64,000 nucleotides of DNA from Ancistrus triradiatus (lineage: Eukaryota > Chordata > Actinopteri > Siluriformes > Loricariidae), in NCBI GenBank assembly GCA_025084515.1, contig JAJAGP010000365.1, positions 389,712 to 453,711 on the forward strand, written 5' to 3'. The notes below the pieces were generated by a model. That model ran no database searches and was not told the origin of the DNA. It saw only the letters and a program-made list of their open reading frames with translations. Made by a program: the position numbers and the translations under genes. Within the stretch, counting starts at the first letter, position 1. The number at the start of each line of letters is the position of its first letter. Below are positions 37,833-43,511 of the stretch, one piece after another.

Positions 37833-38731
37833 TTACACACATATGTGTGCGTTCATGTATGTGTTCCTGCGTGCACCTTATAGGCTCTCGCCAGTTAAAT
37901 GTTCTTTGACAGATGAATAGATGCCCATGACCAGCTAGAACACATTGATAGACAGGGAGAATAAAACTGCCATCCTTCCCACCTACAGAAAAGGGCCAAT
38001 TATTCTCTCCTTGCCACTTGGTCATGAATGTCCATAACACTGCTGAGATTACAATACCCAATAAAAGATCAAACACTTTAAACCACTTTAAATATTCTTT
38101 GTCCTAGCTTCCCTATTTATATAACTGGATCATCCTCATAATTTGGACAAGAATCCATATTGCACCATAAATGTAACGTGTGTAGCCGGTAAGGATGATT
38201 TACTTCTTGGTTTTGAGGGTGAACCTCTCGCTGAGCTTCTCCAGAGTGCGGGCATACTCGGCCTCGATCTCTCCTCGACGGCGAAGGTAATCACCAAGAT
38301 CTTGCAGCTGCTGTGTCTTCTGCTCCAACTGAGTGTCCAATACCTTCAGCTGCTCCGAGAGCTGACTACGCACCTCTAAAAATGAGAAGATAAGATATAA
38401 AGAGAGATCCAGACAGTGAAAGGACATGACCACTTCCACCTCAATAGTTTCAGGCCTTTCACATCTTTGCAGGTCGCCTGGGGCAGTCATTCAATTGGAA
38501 ACAGGGTCACCAATTTATCACCTCAACAAATATTAAATACAGCAGAGTCTGAAGCAAAGAAAACAGGTCTGACCCAGAGGGAGCCAGAGCAAGCAGGAAG
38601 GAAGGCAAGCAGCTAATTGGAGAGATTAATAGTCATACAGTAAGTAGTCTGACCCCCGCTTTACCTTTGATCTGCGTCTCATATTCTGCCACAGTCCCCC
38701 TCTCTTTCCGCAGTTTTCCGTGTGACGTCAT
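10294..38731 (-). CDS. arhgap4: ARHGAP4 orthologue, Rho GTPase-activating protein 4 (F-BAR/RhoGAP/SH3), 23 coding exons, 956 aa
   Basis: Joining 23 exons on the minus strand gives one open frame of 2871 nt; every intron is GT-AG and every phase matches. Layout: F-BAR with coiled coils about residues 20-320, linker 320-488, RhoGAP about 489-690, SH3 about 712-765, then a low-complexity tail. The N-terminus MTSHGKLRKERG and C-terminal MNSVFKELLSRQ match human ARHGAP4 (MAAHGKLRRERG, MDSVFKELLGK, from memory) better than srGAP1-3, and the length is close to human (about 946). Family role: the F-BAR dimer binds and bends membrane, the RhoGAP domain stimulates GTP hydrolysis by Rho-type GTPases, and the SH3 binds proline-rich partners; in mammals it is mostly haematopoietic and neuronal. 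The catalytic arginine finger (Arg517 in GIFRVPG), the LKLYFRDL lysine motif and PYNLAVCFGP asparagine motif are all present, so GAP activity is expected. Unusual: GIFRVPG has Pro where most relatives have Ser. Fish can carry arhgap4a and arhgap4b; I cannot tell which this is. Confidence 0.96.
10391..10425. repeat. Coding trinucleotide array (poly-Ser in arhgap4)
   Basis: (GAG)n on the plus strand, (TCC/TCT)n on the coding strand, giving a serine run in exon 23. Likely length-polymorphic. Confidence 0.9.
11640..12390 (-). mobile_element. LINE (non-LTR retrotransposon) fragment, reverse transcriptase C-terminal region
   Basis: On the minus strand a broken frame reads HITTNTRSCSCLLHSIRITH then LFPSLITTAFTCWSAF, aligning with the LINE segment usually ending in SRLDYCNALLxGLP. 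It is a sister of the fragment at 47.4-48.6 kb. Stops and frameshifts throughout. Confidence 0.75.
12468..12640 (+). repeat. SINE-1 (tRNA-derived) copy
   Basis: Contains GGGTTCAAGTTCC (B-box-like), CTGAGCAAGACCCTTAACCC and a tail TTGGACAAGAGTGTCTGCTA shared with the other SINE-1 copies. Confidence 0.8.
12769..12853 (-). CDS. arhgap4: arhgap4 coding exon 22 (tail)
   Basis: 85 nt encoding LQERRHTLDSVRPMGGAADR and QTMPTVDQ. In human the equivalent segment precedes VDKAVAQNMDSVFKELL. Acceptor gtttcag, donor GTATAA; restores phase 0. Confidence 0.87.
12940..13740 (+). mobile_element. Tigger/pogo-like element, copy 2 (both ends)
   Basis: Flanked by TA on both sides (12938-12939, 13741-13742); begins CATTGGTACC and ends GAAATACCACTG. 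Inside, ATGAGTCCTAAAAAGG (13199) encodes the decayed MSPKK start, followed by an early stop. About 800 bases, a deletion derivative in arhgap4 intron 21. Confidence 0.82.
13908..14084 (-). CDS. arhgap4: arhgap4 coding exon 21 (glycine-rich tail)
   Basis: 177 nt. Encodes RMRVNSDSASLPGRQRISSG followed by a Gly/Ser run, then SPVRKLPLHVPEGLLVLPQP. Probably a disordered linker with a possible SH3- or phospho-binding surface. Acceptor cattacag, donor GTAGGA; phase 2 on both sides. Confidence 0.85.
14192..14281 (-). CDS. arhgap4: arhgap4 coding exon 20 (tail)
   Basis: 90 nt encoding AERKQGKKETRGGSTGNLAD and DQQMAEHST, a basic then polar stretch after the SH3. Homology is weak here; splice sites (atttcag, GTATCA) and phase support it. 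Confidence 0.85.
15277..15430 (+). repeat. SINE-1 copy, well preserved
   Basis: A box TAGCCTAGCGGTTAAG, B box GGGTTCAAATCCC, and the tail CGCTCTGGATAAGGGCGTCT followed by GCTAAATGATGTAAATGTAA. Confidence 0.9.
15573..15744 (-). CDS. arhgap4: arhgap4 coding exon 19 (SH3 domain)
   Basis: 172 nt. Encodes a complete SH3: AVAMFDYVARSPAELSFKQG, then ASADWWRGEMGGVKGLIPHK, ending YISVPE. The paired WW, the ALYDY-like AMFDY and the GLIPHKYI motifs are intact. Acceptor tgtgcag, donor GTGAGA; ends in phase 2. Confidence 0.97.
15958..16703 (+). mobile_element. Tigger/pogo-like element, copy 3 (both ends)
   Basis: TA at 15956-15957 and 16704-16705; begins CAGTGGTAACTCGG, ends GAGGTATCACTG. The MGPKK region is lost. 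In intron 18 of arhgap4, only 52 bases from exon 18. Confidence 0.82.
16755..16810 (-). CDS. arhgap4: arhgap4 coding exon 18 (acidic linker)
   Basis: 56 nt encoding EPIIEEAEGETEHLPSED, an acidic linker between RhoGAP and SH3 like that of human ARHGAP4. Acceptor tctatag, donor GTGAGA. Confidence 0.9.
16902..17132 (-). CDS. arhgap4: arhgap4 coding exon 17 (end of RhoGAP)
   Basis: 231 nt. Encodes VSQYSDENMMQPYNLAVCFG and later ELPGPVYEKCMTLEQEY. Asn in PYNLAVCFGP is the conserved GAP asparagine. The acceptor at gtgtgcag, ten bases before the TACAGC codons, restores HVSQY in frame; the donor TACTG/GTGGGA gives EYC, as in srGAPs. The frame stays open well beyond this donor, but only this donor fits exon 18. 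Confidence 0.94.
17235..17300. mobile_element. hAT-like terminal fragment
   Basis: TAGGGGTGTGCGATATG resembles the ends of the complete MITE at 19083-19427. No partner end nearby. Confidence 0.4.
17525..17760 (+). mobile_element. Tigger/pogo-like element, copy 4 (5' part only)
   Basis: Shares AAATTCGGTTCTCGACGCAT and AGTCTCCAC...CTAAAAAGGA with copies 2 and 5; neither end is intact. Confidence 0.75.
17985..18072 (-). repeat. SINE-2 3' fragment
   Basis: GGCCAATTTAGAGCAACCAG and CGCATGTCTTTG match the tail of the SINE-2 copies at 51.1 and 63.4 kb. Confidence 0.6.
18650..18870. repeat. Unclassified dispersed repeat, copy 1
   Basis: CTACTTATTTGTAACAAGCT then GTAAATG...CTGCCTGTCCTATTGT recurs at 54.3 kb in the same orientation. 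Family not recognised. Confidence 0.6.
19083..19427. mobile_element. hAT-type MITE with 8-bp target duplication
   Basis: Left end TAGGGGTGGGCAATATG and right end CATATCGCCCACACCTA are inverted repeats. AAATGCAA flanks it on both sides (19074-19081 and 19428-19435), the 8-bp duplication typical of hAT. No coding capacity. Lies in arhgap4 intron 16. Confidence 0.85.
19787..19892 (-). CDS. arhgap4: arhgap4 coding exon 16 (RhoGAP)
   Basis: 106 nt encoding QIENTVERASQIRTVISSFP then RPLIIVMRYLFAFLH, matching the LPxPxLxVxRYLFxFLNH helix of the family. Acceptor ttaacag, donor GTGAGT; ends in phase 2. Confidence 0.96.
20092..20220 (-). CDS. arhgap4: arhgap4 coding exon 15 (RhoGAP)
   Basis: 129 nt encoding GEDPLTDSECDIDSVAGVLK then LYFRDLEKPLFPEENFSELM. 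The VAGVLKLYFRxLExPLFP block includes the conserved lysine and arginine that contact the GTPase. Acceptor ctcacag, donor GTAAGA. Confidence 0.97.
20858..22190 (+). mobile_element. Tc1-like transposon, lineage 1, copy A (3' end lost)
   Basis: TA then CAGTGGTGCTTGAAAGTTTG. A frameshifted transposase follows: VDKSEGYWKNVLWMDETKIE, KHGGGSIMV, then QQDNDPKHTSRSTKEWLKKN and VLEWPSQSPDL carry the DDE signatures. The N-terminal DNA-binding part is deleted and the 3' inverted repeat is missing. Non-functional. Confidence 0.92.
22797..23055 (-). repeat. Unclassified fish dispersed repeat, reverse copy
   Basis: Complement of the repeat at 52.82 kb: shared TTGCTCAATTTGGGATTGGC, the complement of GCCAATCCCAAATTGAGCAA, and an ACTTGACTT-type end. 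Confidence 0.7.
23302..23379 (-). CDS. arhgap4: arhgap4 coding exon 14 (arginine finger)
   Basis: 78 nt encoding GLHHQGIFRVPGSQSEVNHI then RDAFER. Arg517 of GIFRVPG is the catalytic arginine finger. Pro519 stands where human ARHGAP4 and srGAPs have Ser. Acceptor attttcag, donor GTGAGA. Confidence 0.97.
23484..23544 (-). CDS. arhgap4: arhgap4 coding exon 13 (start of RhoGAP)
   Basis: 61 nt encoding SSGQQIPLVVESCIRFINLH, near identical to the human opening of the RhoGAP domain. Acceptor cttttag, donor GTGAGT; ends in phase 1. Confidence 0.96.
23560..25200. other. arhgap4 intron 12, no gene recognised
   Basis: Part of the largest internal intron (exon 12 to 13). Purine-rich around 23820-23990. 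Several short ORFs, none protein-like. Confidence 0.5.
25203..26032. mobile_element. Foldback DNA element, copy 2 (complete)
   Basis: Ends CACTCACCAATCACTTT (25203-25219) and, inverted, AAAGTGATCGGTGAGTG (26016-26032), with 16 of 17 matching. The interior is an imperfect palindrome sharing the GTGGTGGAT...CACTGCAGTG blocks with copy 1. Non-autonomous, lying in the large arhgap4 intron 12. Target duplication not resolved. Confidence 0.85.
26900..28021 (+). mobile_element. piggyBac element, internally deleted
   Basis: Flanked by TTAA at 26896-26899 and 28022-28025; both ends begin CCCT. A subterminal palindrome GGGTCAATTTGACCC lies at 26917-26931. Plus-strand coding remnants: an acidic N-terminal region (27300-27470), then VSRFAVTQVYHIQSTFELFI and LDITNLEGRHVFHENWKPL, and after a deletion the C-terminus FLEELGKALITPKIQRQTWP, AAAAIVQIIQ and KRCQVCPVNK (zinc-binding region). 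The catalytic core with the DDD triad is missing. Confidence 0.88.
28172..28267. repeat. Poly-A plus (TA)n microsatellite
   Basis: About 19 A followed by about 60 bases of TA; possibly the tail of a lost retroelement. Confidence 0.95.
28560..28656 (-). CDS. arhgap4: arhgap4 coding exon 12
   Basis: 97 nt. A basic stretch leads into KARPCSQYNHKLFSGNIISF and IQ, matching human RPSSQYNQRLFGGDMEKFIQ, a segment peculiar to ARHGAP4 within the family. Acceptor ttcccag, donor GTACAG; ends in phase 0. Confidence 0.93.
29093..29120 (-). CDS. arhgap4: arhgap4 coding exon 11 (28-nt micro-exon)
   Basis: Only 28 nt, AEAFDSDPS plus part of an Arg codon. It is bounded by a good acceptor (atttcttccag) and donor (GTATGG), and it is the only piece found that links exon 10 (phase 1) to exon 12 (phase 2). 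The region is variable in the family, so support comes from splice sites and phase, not homology. Confidence 0.75.
29368..29620. mobile_element. hAT-like MITE fragment
   Basis: GCAGGGGTGGGTATTGGAAA at the left with repeated ACGATACGATA/ACGATGCA motifs is typical of hAT MITEs; the right end is uncertain. Confidence 0.45.
29629..29868 (-). mobile_element. Tc1 lineage 1, copy B, 3' terminal fragment
   Basis: TA then CAGTGGTACTTGAAGGTTTG; TTTCAGTATCTGGTGTGAC at its inner edge is the complement of the sequence just after the transposase in copy A. Confidence 0.8.
29870..30515 (+). mobile_element. Tc1 lineage 2 remnant (plus), abutting copy B
   Basis: AAGCTGGAGGAGGTTCTGTG then ATGTTCTGGGGTGG encodes the AGGGSVMFWGG motif, and IPIPVFQDDDSHVHRAANV is the QDNxxxH-type motif. 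Same family as the minus-strand remnant at 51.85-52.54 kb. Confidence 0.75.
30717..30801 (-). CDS. arhgap4: arhgap4 coding exon 10
   Basis: 85 nt, encoding KVKEYLSGSSLICKLQAKHD and LMKEAIQK, matching human KLQEYLSGRSILAKLQAKHEKLQEAL. Acceptor ctttttcag, donor GTGCGT; ends in phase 1. Confidence 0.95.
30902..31087 (-). CDS. arhgap4: arhgap4 coding exon 9 (linker)
   Basis: 186 nt, 62 codons. Begins ISKTLKATYAALLES (human VNKTLKATLQALLE), continues through an acidic and proline/serine-rich stretch, and ends RRANQQETEAFYFS, the conserved QQETExFY segment. Acceptor ttcacag, donor GTAAGT. Confidence 0.96.
31583..32044. mobile_element. Short Tc1/mariner-type non-autonomous element
   Basis: Ends AGTACTGTGCCAAAAGTCTT and, inverted, GCCTAAGACTTTTGCACAGT. 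About 460 bases with no transposase left. In arhgap4 intron 8. Confidence 0.78.
32100..32181. repeat. (CA)n/(TA)n microsatellite
   Basis: Dinucleotide runs directly beside the preceding transposon fragment. Confidence 0.95.
32290..32480 (-). mobile_element. Probable Tc1/mariner remnant
   Basis: GCTCCTTCTCAGCAATGATC then CAAACAAGCATTTTGACTAG resembles the reverse-read remnant near 8.1 kb. Weak. Confidence 0.35.
32600..33470. other. arhgap4 intron 8, no gene recognised
   Basis: AT-rich intronic DNA with no clear repeat ends. Confidence 0.5.
33472..33573 (-). CDS. arhgap4: arhgap4 coding exon 8
   Basis: 102 nt, 34 codons: VCEVSADCQVRYEMETRYQQ then LQSRLATVTLETEE. The QSRLxxxTxETEE helix is shared by srGAPs and ARHGAP4. 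Acceptor gtggcag, donor GTATAT. Confidence 0.95.
33701..33922 (-). CDS. arhgap4: arhgap4 coding exon 7 (end of F-BAR)
   Basis: 222 nt, 74 codons, CTDLGYHLSVTRVMRGYL through FCLPFRFQHQPHEGDQ. It aligns throughout with the human CCDTGFHLALGQVLRSY to FCPPLRFDYHPHDGDE stretch. Acceptor atttgcag, donor GTAAGA. Confidence 0.96.
34720..34848 (-). CDS. arhgap4: arhgap4 coding exon 6 (F-BAR)
   Basis: 129 nt, 43 codons. Encodes LKCTKARNDYLLNLAAVNAA then YYLEDICTLID, corresponding to human KCTKARNEYLLSLASVNAAV and YYLHDVLDLMD. Acceptor ttgtgcag, donor GTGAGT. Confidence 0.96.
34958..35107 (-). CDS. arhgap4: arhgap4 coding exon 5 (F-BAR)
   Basis: 150 nt, 50 codons. Encodes LKTYHQYHTESLAAEGKLKE followed by an EER-rich linker and STVKKIERLMEK, the hallmark TYxxYHxES...AExKLKEA and KKIExxxEK segments of srGAP/ARHGAP4 F-BAR domains. 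Acceptor cactacag, donor GTGGGG. Confidence 0.95.
35160..35573 (-). mobile_element. Tc1 lineage 1, copy D (5' part)
   Basis: Complement of the 5' end of copy C, including the transposase start (GAGCATCAACAACTTTTTCT) and the terminal repeat ending AAACTTTGAAGCACCTCTG. Confidence 0.85.
35582..35698 (+). other. Coding-like island of unknown origin
   Basis: Right after the end of Tc1 copy D, a TTTCTTACCCTCACAG tract resembles a 3' splice site and precedes a plus-strand frame YTLKQAKDLELLAKSKLFSE then GRFAERLFIQEM and a stop. The composition is protein-like (helical, charged), unlike the flanks. I do not recognise it; it may be a captured exon, a pseudogene piece or chance. Confidence 0.3.
36125..36445 (-). 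repeat. SINE-2 (tRNA-derived), long copy
   Basis: Read on the minus strand: GGTGGCTTGGTGGCTAGGTA, then a GGGTTCAATCCC B box, CATGTTCACAAGGATACTCT, and a tail with CCCTGTCTTGGGTTGTTCC and TGCTGGCTAGGCACC. Lies in arhgap4 intron 4, about 140 bases from exon 4. Confidence 0.85.
36582..36644 (-). CDS. arhgap4: arhgap4 coding exon 4 (F-BAR)
   Basis: 63 nt, 21 codons in frame: SKEVGLQMQDELLKVTTELQ then T. Matches the LQDELLEVVSELQT helix of human ARHGAP4. Acceptor ttttgcag, donor GTGAGT. Confidence 0.94.
36723..36885 (-). CDS. arhgap4: arhgap4 coding exon 3 (F-BAR)
   Basis: 163 nt, acceptor ttaacag, donor GTGCCT. Encodes SQCWSVLLTQTKQESRDHSS and LNQRLSHCIEDTHRLAKK, matching the CWxxLLxQTRxxSR and QRLSHIAED segments of ARHGAP4. 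Ends in phase 0. Confidence 0.95.
37563..37672. repeat. Four tandem ~28-bp units
   Basis: Units start at 37563, 37591, 37617 and 37645 with the pattern ATGnGCGATTTCTAnnAnAA then CACAGCAT. Directly followed by a CT tract and the TA microsatellite. Confidence 0.85.
37715..37832. repeat. (TA)n/(CA)n microsatellite
   Basis: About 70 bases of TA then CA/TACA. In arhgap4 intron 2. Confidence 0.97.
38204..38375 (-). CDS. arhgap4: arhgap4 coding exon 2 (F-BAR)
   Basis: 172 nt, acceptor tttttag, donor GTAAAT. Encodes the first F-BAR helix, including QLSEQLKVLDTQLEQKTQQL and the family motif RRRGEIEAEYARTLEKLSERF, where human has RRRAEVELEYSRGLEKLAERF. Ends in phase 2. Confidence 0.95.
38665..38731 (-). 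CDS. arhgap4: arhgap4 coding exon 1 (start codon)
   Basis: 67 nt encoding MTSHGKLRKERGTVAEYETQ plus IK, ending in phase 1 at a GTAAAG donor. The ATG is placed by alignment with the family N-terminus. The ATG ACG TCA codons contain the palindrome TGACGTCA. Confidence 0.95.
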
Positions 38732-38748
38732 GGTCTTGCAGGGAAATC
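38732..38748 (-). other. arhgap4: arhgap4 5' UTR segment of exon 1, candidate acceptor at 38749-38750
   Basis: Immediately upstream of the ATG on the minus strand the sequence reads ...aactctgcag then GATTTCCCTGCAAGACC and the ATG. The ctgcag is a plausible acceptor (AG = 38750-38749) that would join this exon to a distant untranslated first exon. Other AGs lie a little further upstream, so the exact edge is uncertain. Confidence 0.45.
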
Positions 38749-39917
38749 CTGCAGAGTTCTGTTAGGTAGCGCTCTGTCTTCAAGGTTCACTGATTTCTGT
38801 TTAAACAGCCTGCAACTCTACAAAGTGCGGAGGAGAATAACCACAGACCAAGTCAGATGGTGTGATTGCAATCTTTCTATTTGCTCTGGCTAACTGAAAA
38901 TCACTCAAATACTTCAGACCTTTGCCTCTGTAGTAACAGTATGAAGAAGTGATCTGAGTATTTAAGGTAGTTTATCCACAATTATCAGTGTCCACAGCAC
39001 TCATACTCTTCCTGAAGGGTGAATCACTCGCCAGTGTGCTTTCACAGTTCCTGCTTTCAAACCGAGTGGCCAGAAAACTTGTTTCCCTTATTTGGTTCCT
39101 GAGTGAGTGGATGAATTTGATTGTCTTCGCCTGGGAAACAAAAAGAAAGAAAGAGAAAACAAAATGAATTTTCTGCAGAAGGCAGAAACCAGTGAACTAA
39201 ATTCATCAGCATACCTGCCCACATCCGGTTTACTACAGACTTTCTTACCAAGACATCCTGTGAATATGTGCTGAGCTACATGTGCTTCTAGAGATGTTTG
39301 TGATAAATAGCAGAGATAAAGTACTTTTCCCTTTAATTGCATCAGTGCCTGAGTTTTAAAAAAATATGAGCACCAATATAGTAGATTTTCTTCATTGGCT
39401 GCTTAAATTTTAGTTTAGACATATTTTACTGTAAAAGGATTGTAGCATTGCTACTTTCAAAGTAGCTTGTATGTAATTTTTCTTCCATGGATTGGGCACA
39501 GATGGTGAAATTACATGTTGTTGCTTTTCTTAGTGACACCAAAATGGTGTGAGAAGATCGTCAATACTTGAGAACGACCAACTCATTATGAAAACCAGTG
39601 TAGTTAAGACATTTGTATGTTATACTAGTTGGAGAAATCCAACATGAAATAATGTATTGCCACATTGTTAGCATATTAACACTATGTCACTTAGTCTGTA
39701 TAGTGAGAAAAAGTTGTATCACTGTCAGCTGTTGAAAATAGATGATTGTTTTGTCATTATACATTATATACTGATGTACAGTACAGCTAAATCATTTAAT
39801 TTACACATCAGAGCTTGTTTGTTTAATTGGTTTATTTAACATCACGATCAGCATCAATGGCCATTTTAACAACAAGGTTATACCGATACACTAGGTTACT
39901 TCAAAGCTAGTCATATA

Positions 39918-41120
39918 AAGTGGTCTTTGAAAGTTTGTGAACCTTTAGAATTTTCTATATTTCTGCACAAATATGACCTAAAACATCATCGGATTTTCAC
40001 ACAAGTCCTAAAAGTAGATAAAGAAAACCCAGTTAAACAAATGAGACAAAAATATTATACTTGGTCATTTATTAAAATGATCCAATATTGCTTATTAGTG
40101 ACTGGCAAAAGTATGTGAACCTCCAGGATTAGCAGTTAATTTGAAGGTGAAATTAGAGTCAGATGTTTTCAATCAATGGGATGACAATCAGGTGTGAGTG
40201 GGCACTCTGTTTTATTTAAAGAACAGGGATCTACACGTTTGTGAAAGTGCATCATGGCACGAACAAAGGAGATTTCTGAGGACCTGAGAAAAAAAAGTTG
40301 TTGATGCTCAACAAGCCAAAAAAGGTGACAAAACCATCTCTAAAGAGTTTGGACTCCACGAATCCAGTCAGACAGATTGTGTACAAATGGAAGAAATTCA
40401 CGACCATTGTTACCCTCCCCAGGAGTGGTCGACCAACAAAGATCACTGTGGCGTGTAATAGTTGGCAAGGTCACAAAGGACCCCAGGGTAACATCTAAGC
40501 AACTGAAGCCTTTTCACATTGGCTAATGTTAATGTTCATGAGTCCACCATCAGAAGAACACTGAATAACAATGGTGTGCATGGTAGGGTTGCAAGGAGAA
40601 AGCCACTGCTCTCCAAAAAGATTGCTGCTCATCTGCAGTTTGCTAAAGATCACGTGGACAAGCCAGAAGGCTATTGGAAGAATGTTTTGTGGATGGATGA
40701 GACCAAATAGACCTTTTTGGTTTAAAAGAAAAACGTTATGTTTGGAGAAAGGAAAACACTGCATTCCAGCATAAGAACCTTGAAACATGGTGGTGGTAGT
40801 ATCATGGTTTGGGCCTGTTTTGTTGCATTTGTCCCAGGACGGTTTGCCATCATTGATGGAACAATGAATTCTGAATTATATCAGAGAGTTCTAAAAGAAA
40901 ATGTCAGGACATCTGTGCATGAACTGAATCTCAGCGAGACAACGACCCTAAGCACACAAGTCATTCTACCAAAGAATGGTTAAAGAAGAATAAAGTTAAT
41001 GTTCTGGAATGGCCAAACCAAAGTCCTGACCTTCATCCAATCGAAATGTTGTGGAACGACCTGAAGCGAGCAGTTAATGAGAGGAAACCCAGCAGCAACC
41101 CAGAGTTGAAGCTGTTCTGT
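39918..41120 (+). mobile_element. Tc1-like transposon, lineage 1, copy C (3' end lost)
   Basis: TA then AAGTGGTCTTTGAAAGTTTG. The transposase starts at 40254 (MARTKEISEDLRKK) and breaks at an A-run; later frames read VYKWKKFTTIVTLPRSGRPT, KNVLWMDETK, HGGGSIMVWACF and QSPDL. The end is replaced by SINE-2 sequence. Upstream of the arhgap4 coding region. Confidence 0.92.
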
Positions 41121-41215
41121 ACCTGGAGTTCTGTACCACACAGACACAGGGAGGACTCCACGTGGGGATCAAACCCAGGTGCTACCCACCGAGCCACCGT
41201 GCCACCCACAGCTTC
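41121..41215 (-). repeat. SINE-2 head fragment fused to Tc1 copy C
   Basis: GGGATCAAACCCAGGTGCTA then CCCACCGAGCCACCGTGCCA is the complement of a SINE-2 head. Confidence 0.7.
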
Positions 41216-42900
41216 TTATGCAAATGGGAACGGAGTGCTGGGGTAGATATAATACACCACCCATGAAGCACTGAGGGCCGAGAGATTTGATGAAGAGACT
41301 AAGAGTGACAGCTTGCCAAAGTCAGGATTTATACCCCTAATCTTTCATCCAGTAGCCCAGAACTCCAAAACACTAACCCACTACTGTTTCCAAACTGTTC
41401 TAGGTACAGTAATAGAAAAGCATATGCATTTAAATTAGAAATATAGAATAAGCAGTAGAGTGTACAGTTAGAATATACAGTATTGTAGTGTATCCACAAA
41501 AGGCACTTTTTGTACATGAGCATGATGGAACTTCATACACTGTAATACACAAGATCTGAATTTATCAGTGTGGAACCCTCAGGGCCAAATAGGCCTTCAG
41601 AAAAGAAAGATCTTAGGAACTATCCCTTGTGTCATTTTAATTTCTATTTCAAAGAATCACACTACTCCTTGTTGTGTTTAATCTCTCTATCTATTGTAAT
41701 AGTCATGTGAAGTTTTGCCTGTAGGTGAAATATTAAAAAATTTGAGACAGCAGAATATCAAACTTGTGGTTTTCTTTACAGGATAGGTGGGTAACAAATC
41801 AAAGCTAGCACTCAAGCTAGCTGATTATTACTTTAGAGAGCTGCAGGGAGACATGGCAGATCAGTTAAATGTTAACATAATTAAAATGTAACCAATAAAT
41901 CAGCAAATAGGTTTTCGATTGCTAATCGTTGAGACCACTCGAGAGAGAAAAAACAAATCATGCAAGGATTTTTAAATACTAGATATATATAGATATATCT
42001 CAACAGAGACAGCACTTTTTCTAACTTCCATTAAAAGACAAACTTTATAGTGCTTTTGATCAATTAACAACGAGAAATCGAAGGATGCTTTTATAGGACT
42101 GTGTTTATGCAACCATTCAGATCATCTTGGTGAGTGATTTAGCTTTAGGCATTAGGTGTTATGTATATTAACAATGTACAGTAATACTGAATAAATAAAT
42201 ACTGAAACATGTTGACGCTGATTAAAGAAAAAAGTGAATGACCGGAATGGTTTGTTTGTTCTTTATAACTGTTAATAAGTTATTAATTTGTTCGGCTCGT
42301 GTTTTTGATTCCAATTAATACAATGCTTATGTTATTTCCGTTCTTGGTGATAGAATAGCAAGGGTTGAGATTCCAGATGTCAGTATGTTACTGTGAATGT
42401 ACAATTTAAAAAAAGCAAAACCAATGGCTACATTTATCAGGCATTGGCTATTTTAAATTCAAGTCCTCAGACATGCATTACATTTAGTTATTTATTTTAG
42501 CATTTATGTCCCAGACTGAAGGCTTAGTTCTGATAGTCAGGTTTCACCACTGCAATATATATCACTTCTTCTGAATTCCCCTTCCACAGCACTTCACATG
42601 TAATGGGAAATCATATGTTTTTATGTTTACTCTGCACTCTTGAAGACTGGATTGAAAATAATTATGACAGTGTCAGCTTTAATTGGAGGCATGGGGCAAA
42701 GGTGCAAATATGAAAGCTAAAGTACACAACCTCAGCAAGTTTTCTTCATTGTTGTTTACATGGTAGATGTAAAGTTTTATTTAAAATGACATTTCAGCAT
42801 TCCAATAAAAAGCTGGTCTGAGAATAAAATATTAAAAATAACGTAGTTCTCTACAATTTGACTCATTCAGTACAAGTTGGAGAGAGGTTGAGAAGACTTG
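41216..42900. other. No gene recognised
   Basis: AT-rich DNA in the presumed first intron of arhgap4 or intergenic. No coherent frames. Confidence 0.5.
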
Positions 42901-42906
42901 ACTCAT

Positions 42907-42949
42907 CACACAGACACACAGACACAGACACACACACACACACACACAC
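42907..42949. repeat. (CA)n microsatellite
   Basis: CA run interrupted by GACA, directly beside a reverse SINE-1 tail. Confidence 0.95.
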
Positions 42950-43015
42950 TTGCATTTAGCAGACGCCCTTATCCAGAGCAACTTAGAACTGATAGTCTTG
43001 CAACACACAATTCAA
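42950..43015 (-). repeat. SINE-1 tail fragment
   Basis: GCATTTAGCAGACGCCCTTA then TCCAGAGCAACTTAGAACTG is the reverse SINE-1 tail. Confidence 0.8.
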
Positions 43016-43069
43016 GCAATTGAGAGTTTATTTAGTGTTTAGGGTTTAGTGCTTGTCAGGGCTTTCATT

Positions 43070-43262
43070 TACATTACATTTACAGCATTTAGCAGACACC
43101 CTTGTCCAGAGCGACTTACAATTGATACAATCTTATAATCCAAGCAATTGTGGGTTAAGGGCTCAAAGACCCAACAGTGGCAGCTTGGCAGAGGTGGGAT
43201 TTGGACCCTGGAACTTCTGATCCAGAGTCCAGTACCTTAACTACTATGCTACCACAGTCCAT
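43070..43262 (-). repeat. SINE-1 copy, well preserved
   Basis: Reverse of the copy at 15.3 kb from tail (TTTACAGCATTTAGCAGACA) to head (AACTACTATGCTACCACAGT), including the B box. Confidence 0.9.
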
Positions 43263-43480
43263 TTCCATAGTATAAATGTAGCTAATTAATAATTAATGCT
43301 ACATGTATGTCTAACACTAACCTCAGTAACCTAAAAGCAAATCTTTTTAATCTTTCGGAATTTCACAAGAAGGCTGCAGTTTTTAAAAATCGGCTTGCAT
43401 TTTACAGTGCTGAGGTAGGCTCAAATGCTTTCAGACTTTGATGTATGGAGAGGGCTAAGCAGATCCTATGAAGAGAAAGC

Positions 43481-43484
<4 letters not shown>

Positions 43485-43511
<27 letters not shown>
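43485..43511. repeat. (GA)n microsatellite
   Basis: 27 bases of GA. Confidence 0.95.

Noticed and set aside
10294..38731. srGAP1, srGAP2 or srGAP3 as the gene identity
   Set aside because: The N-terminus, the SSQYN-KLF segment, SH3 details and the MNSVFKELL tail fit ARHGAP4 better.
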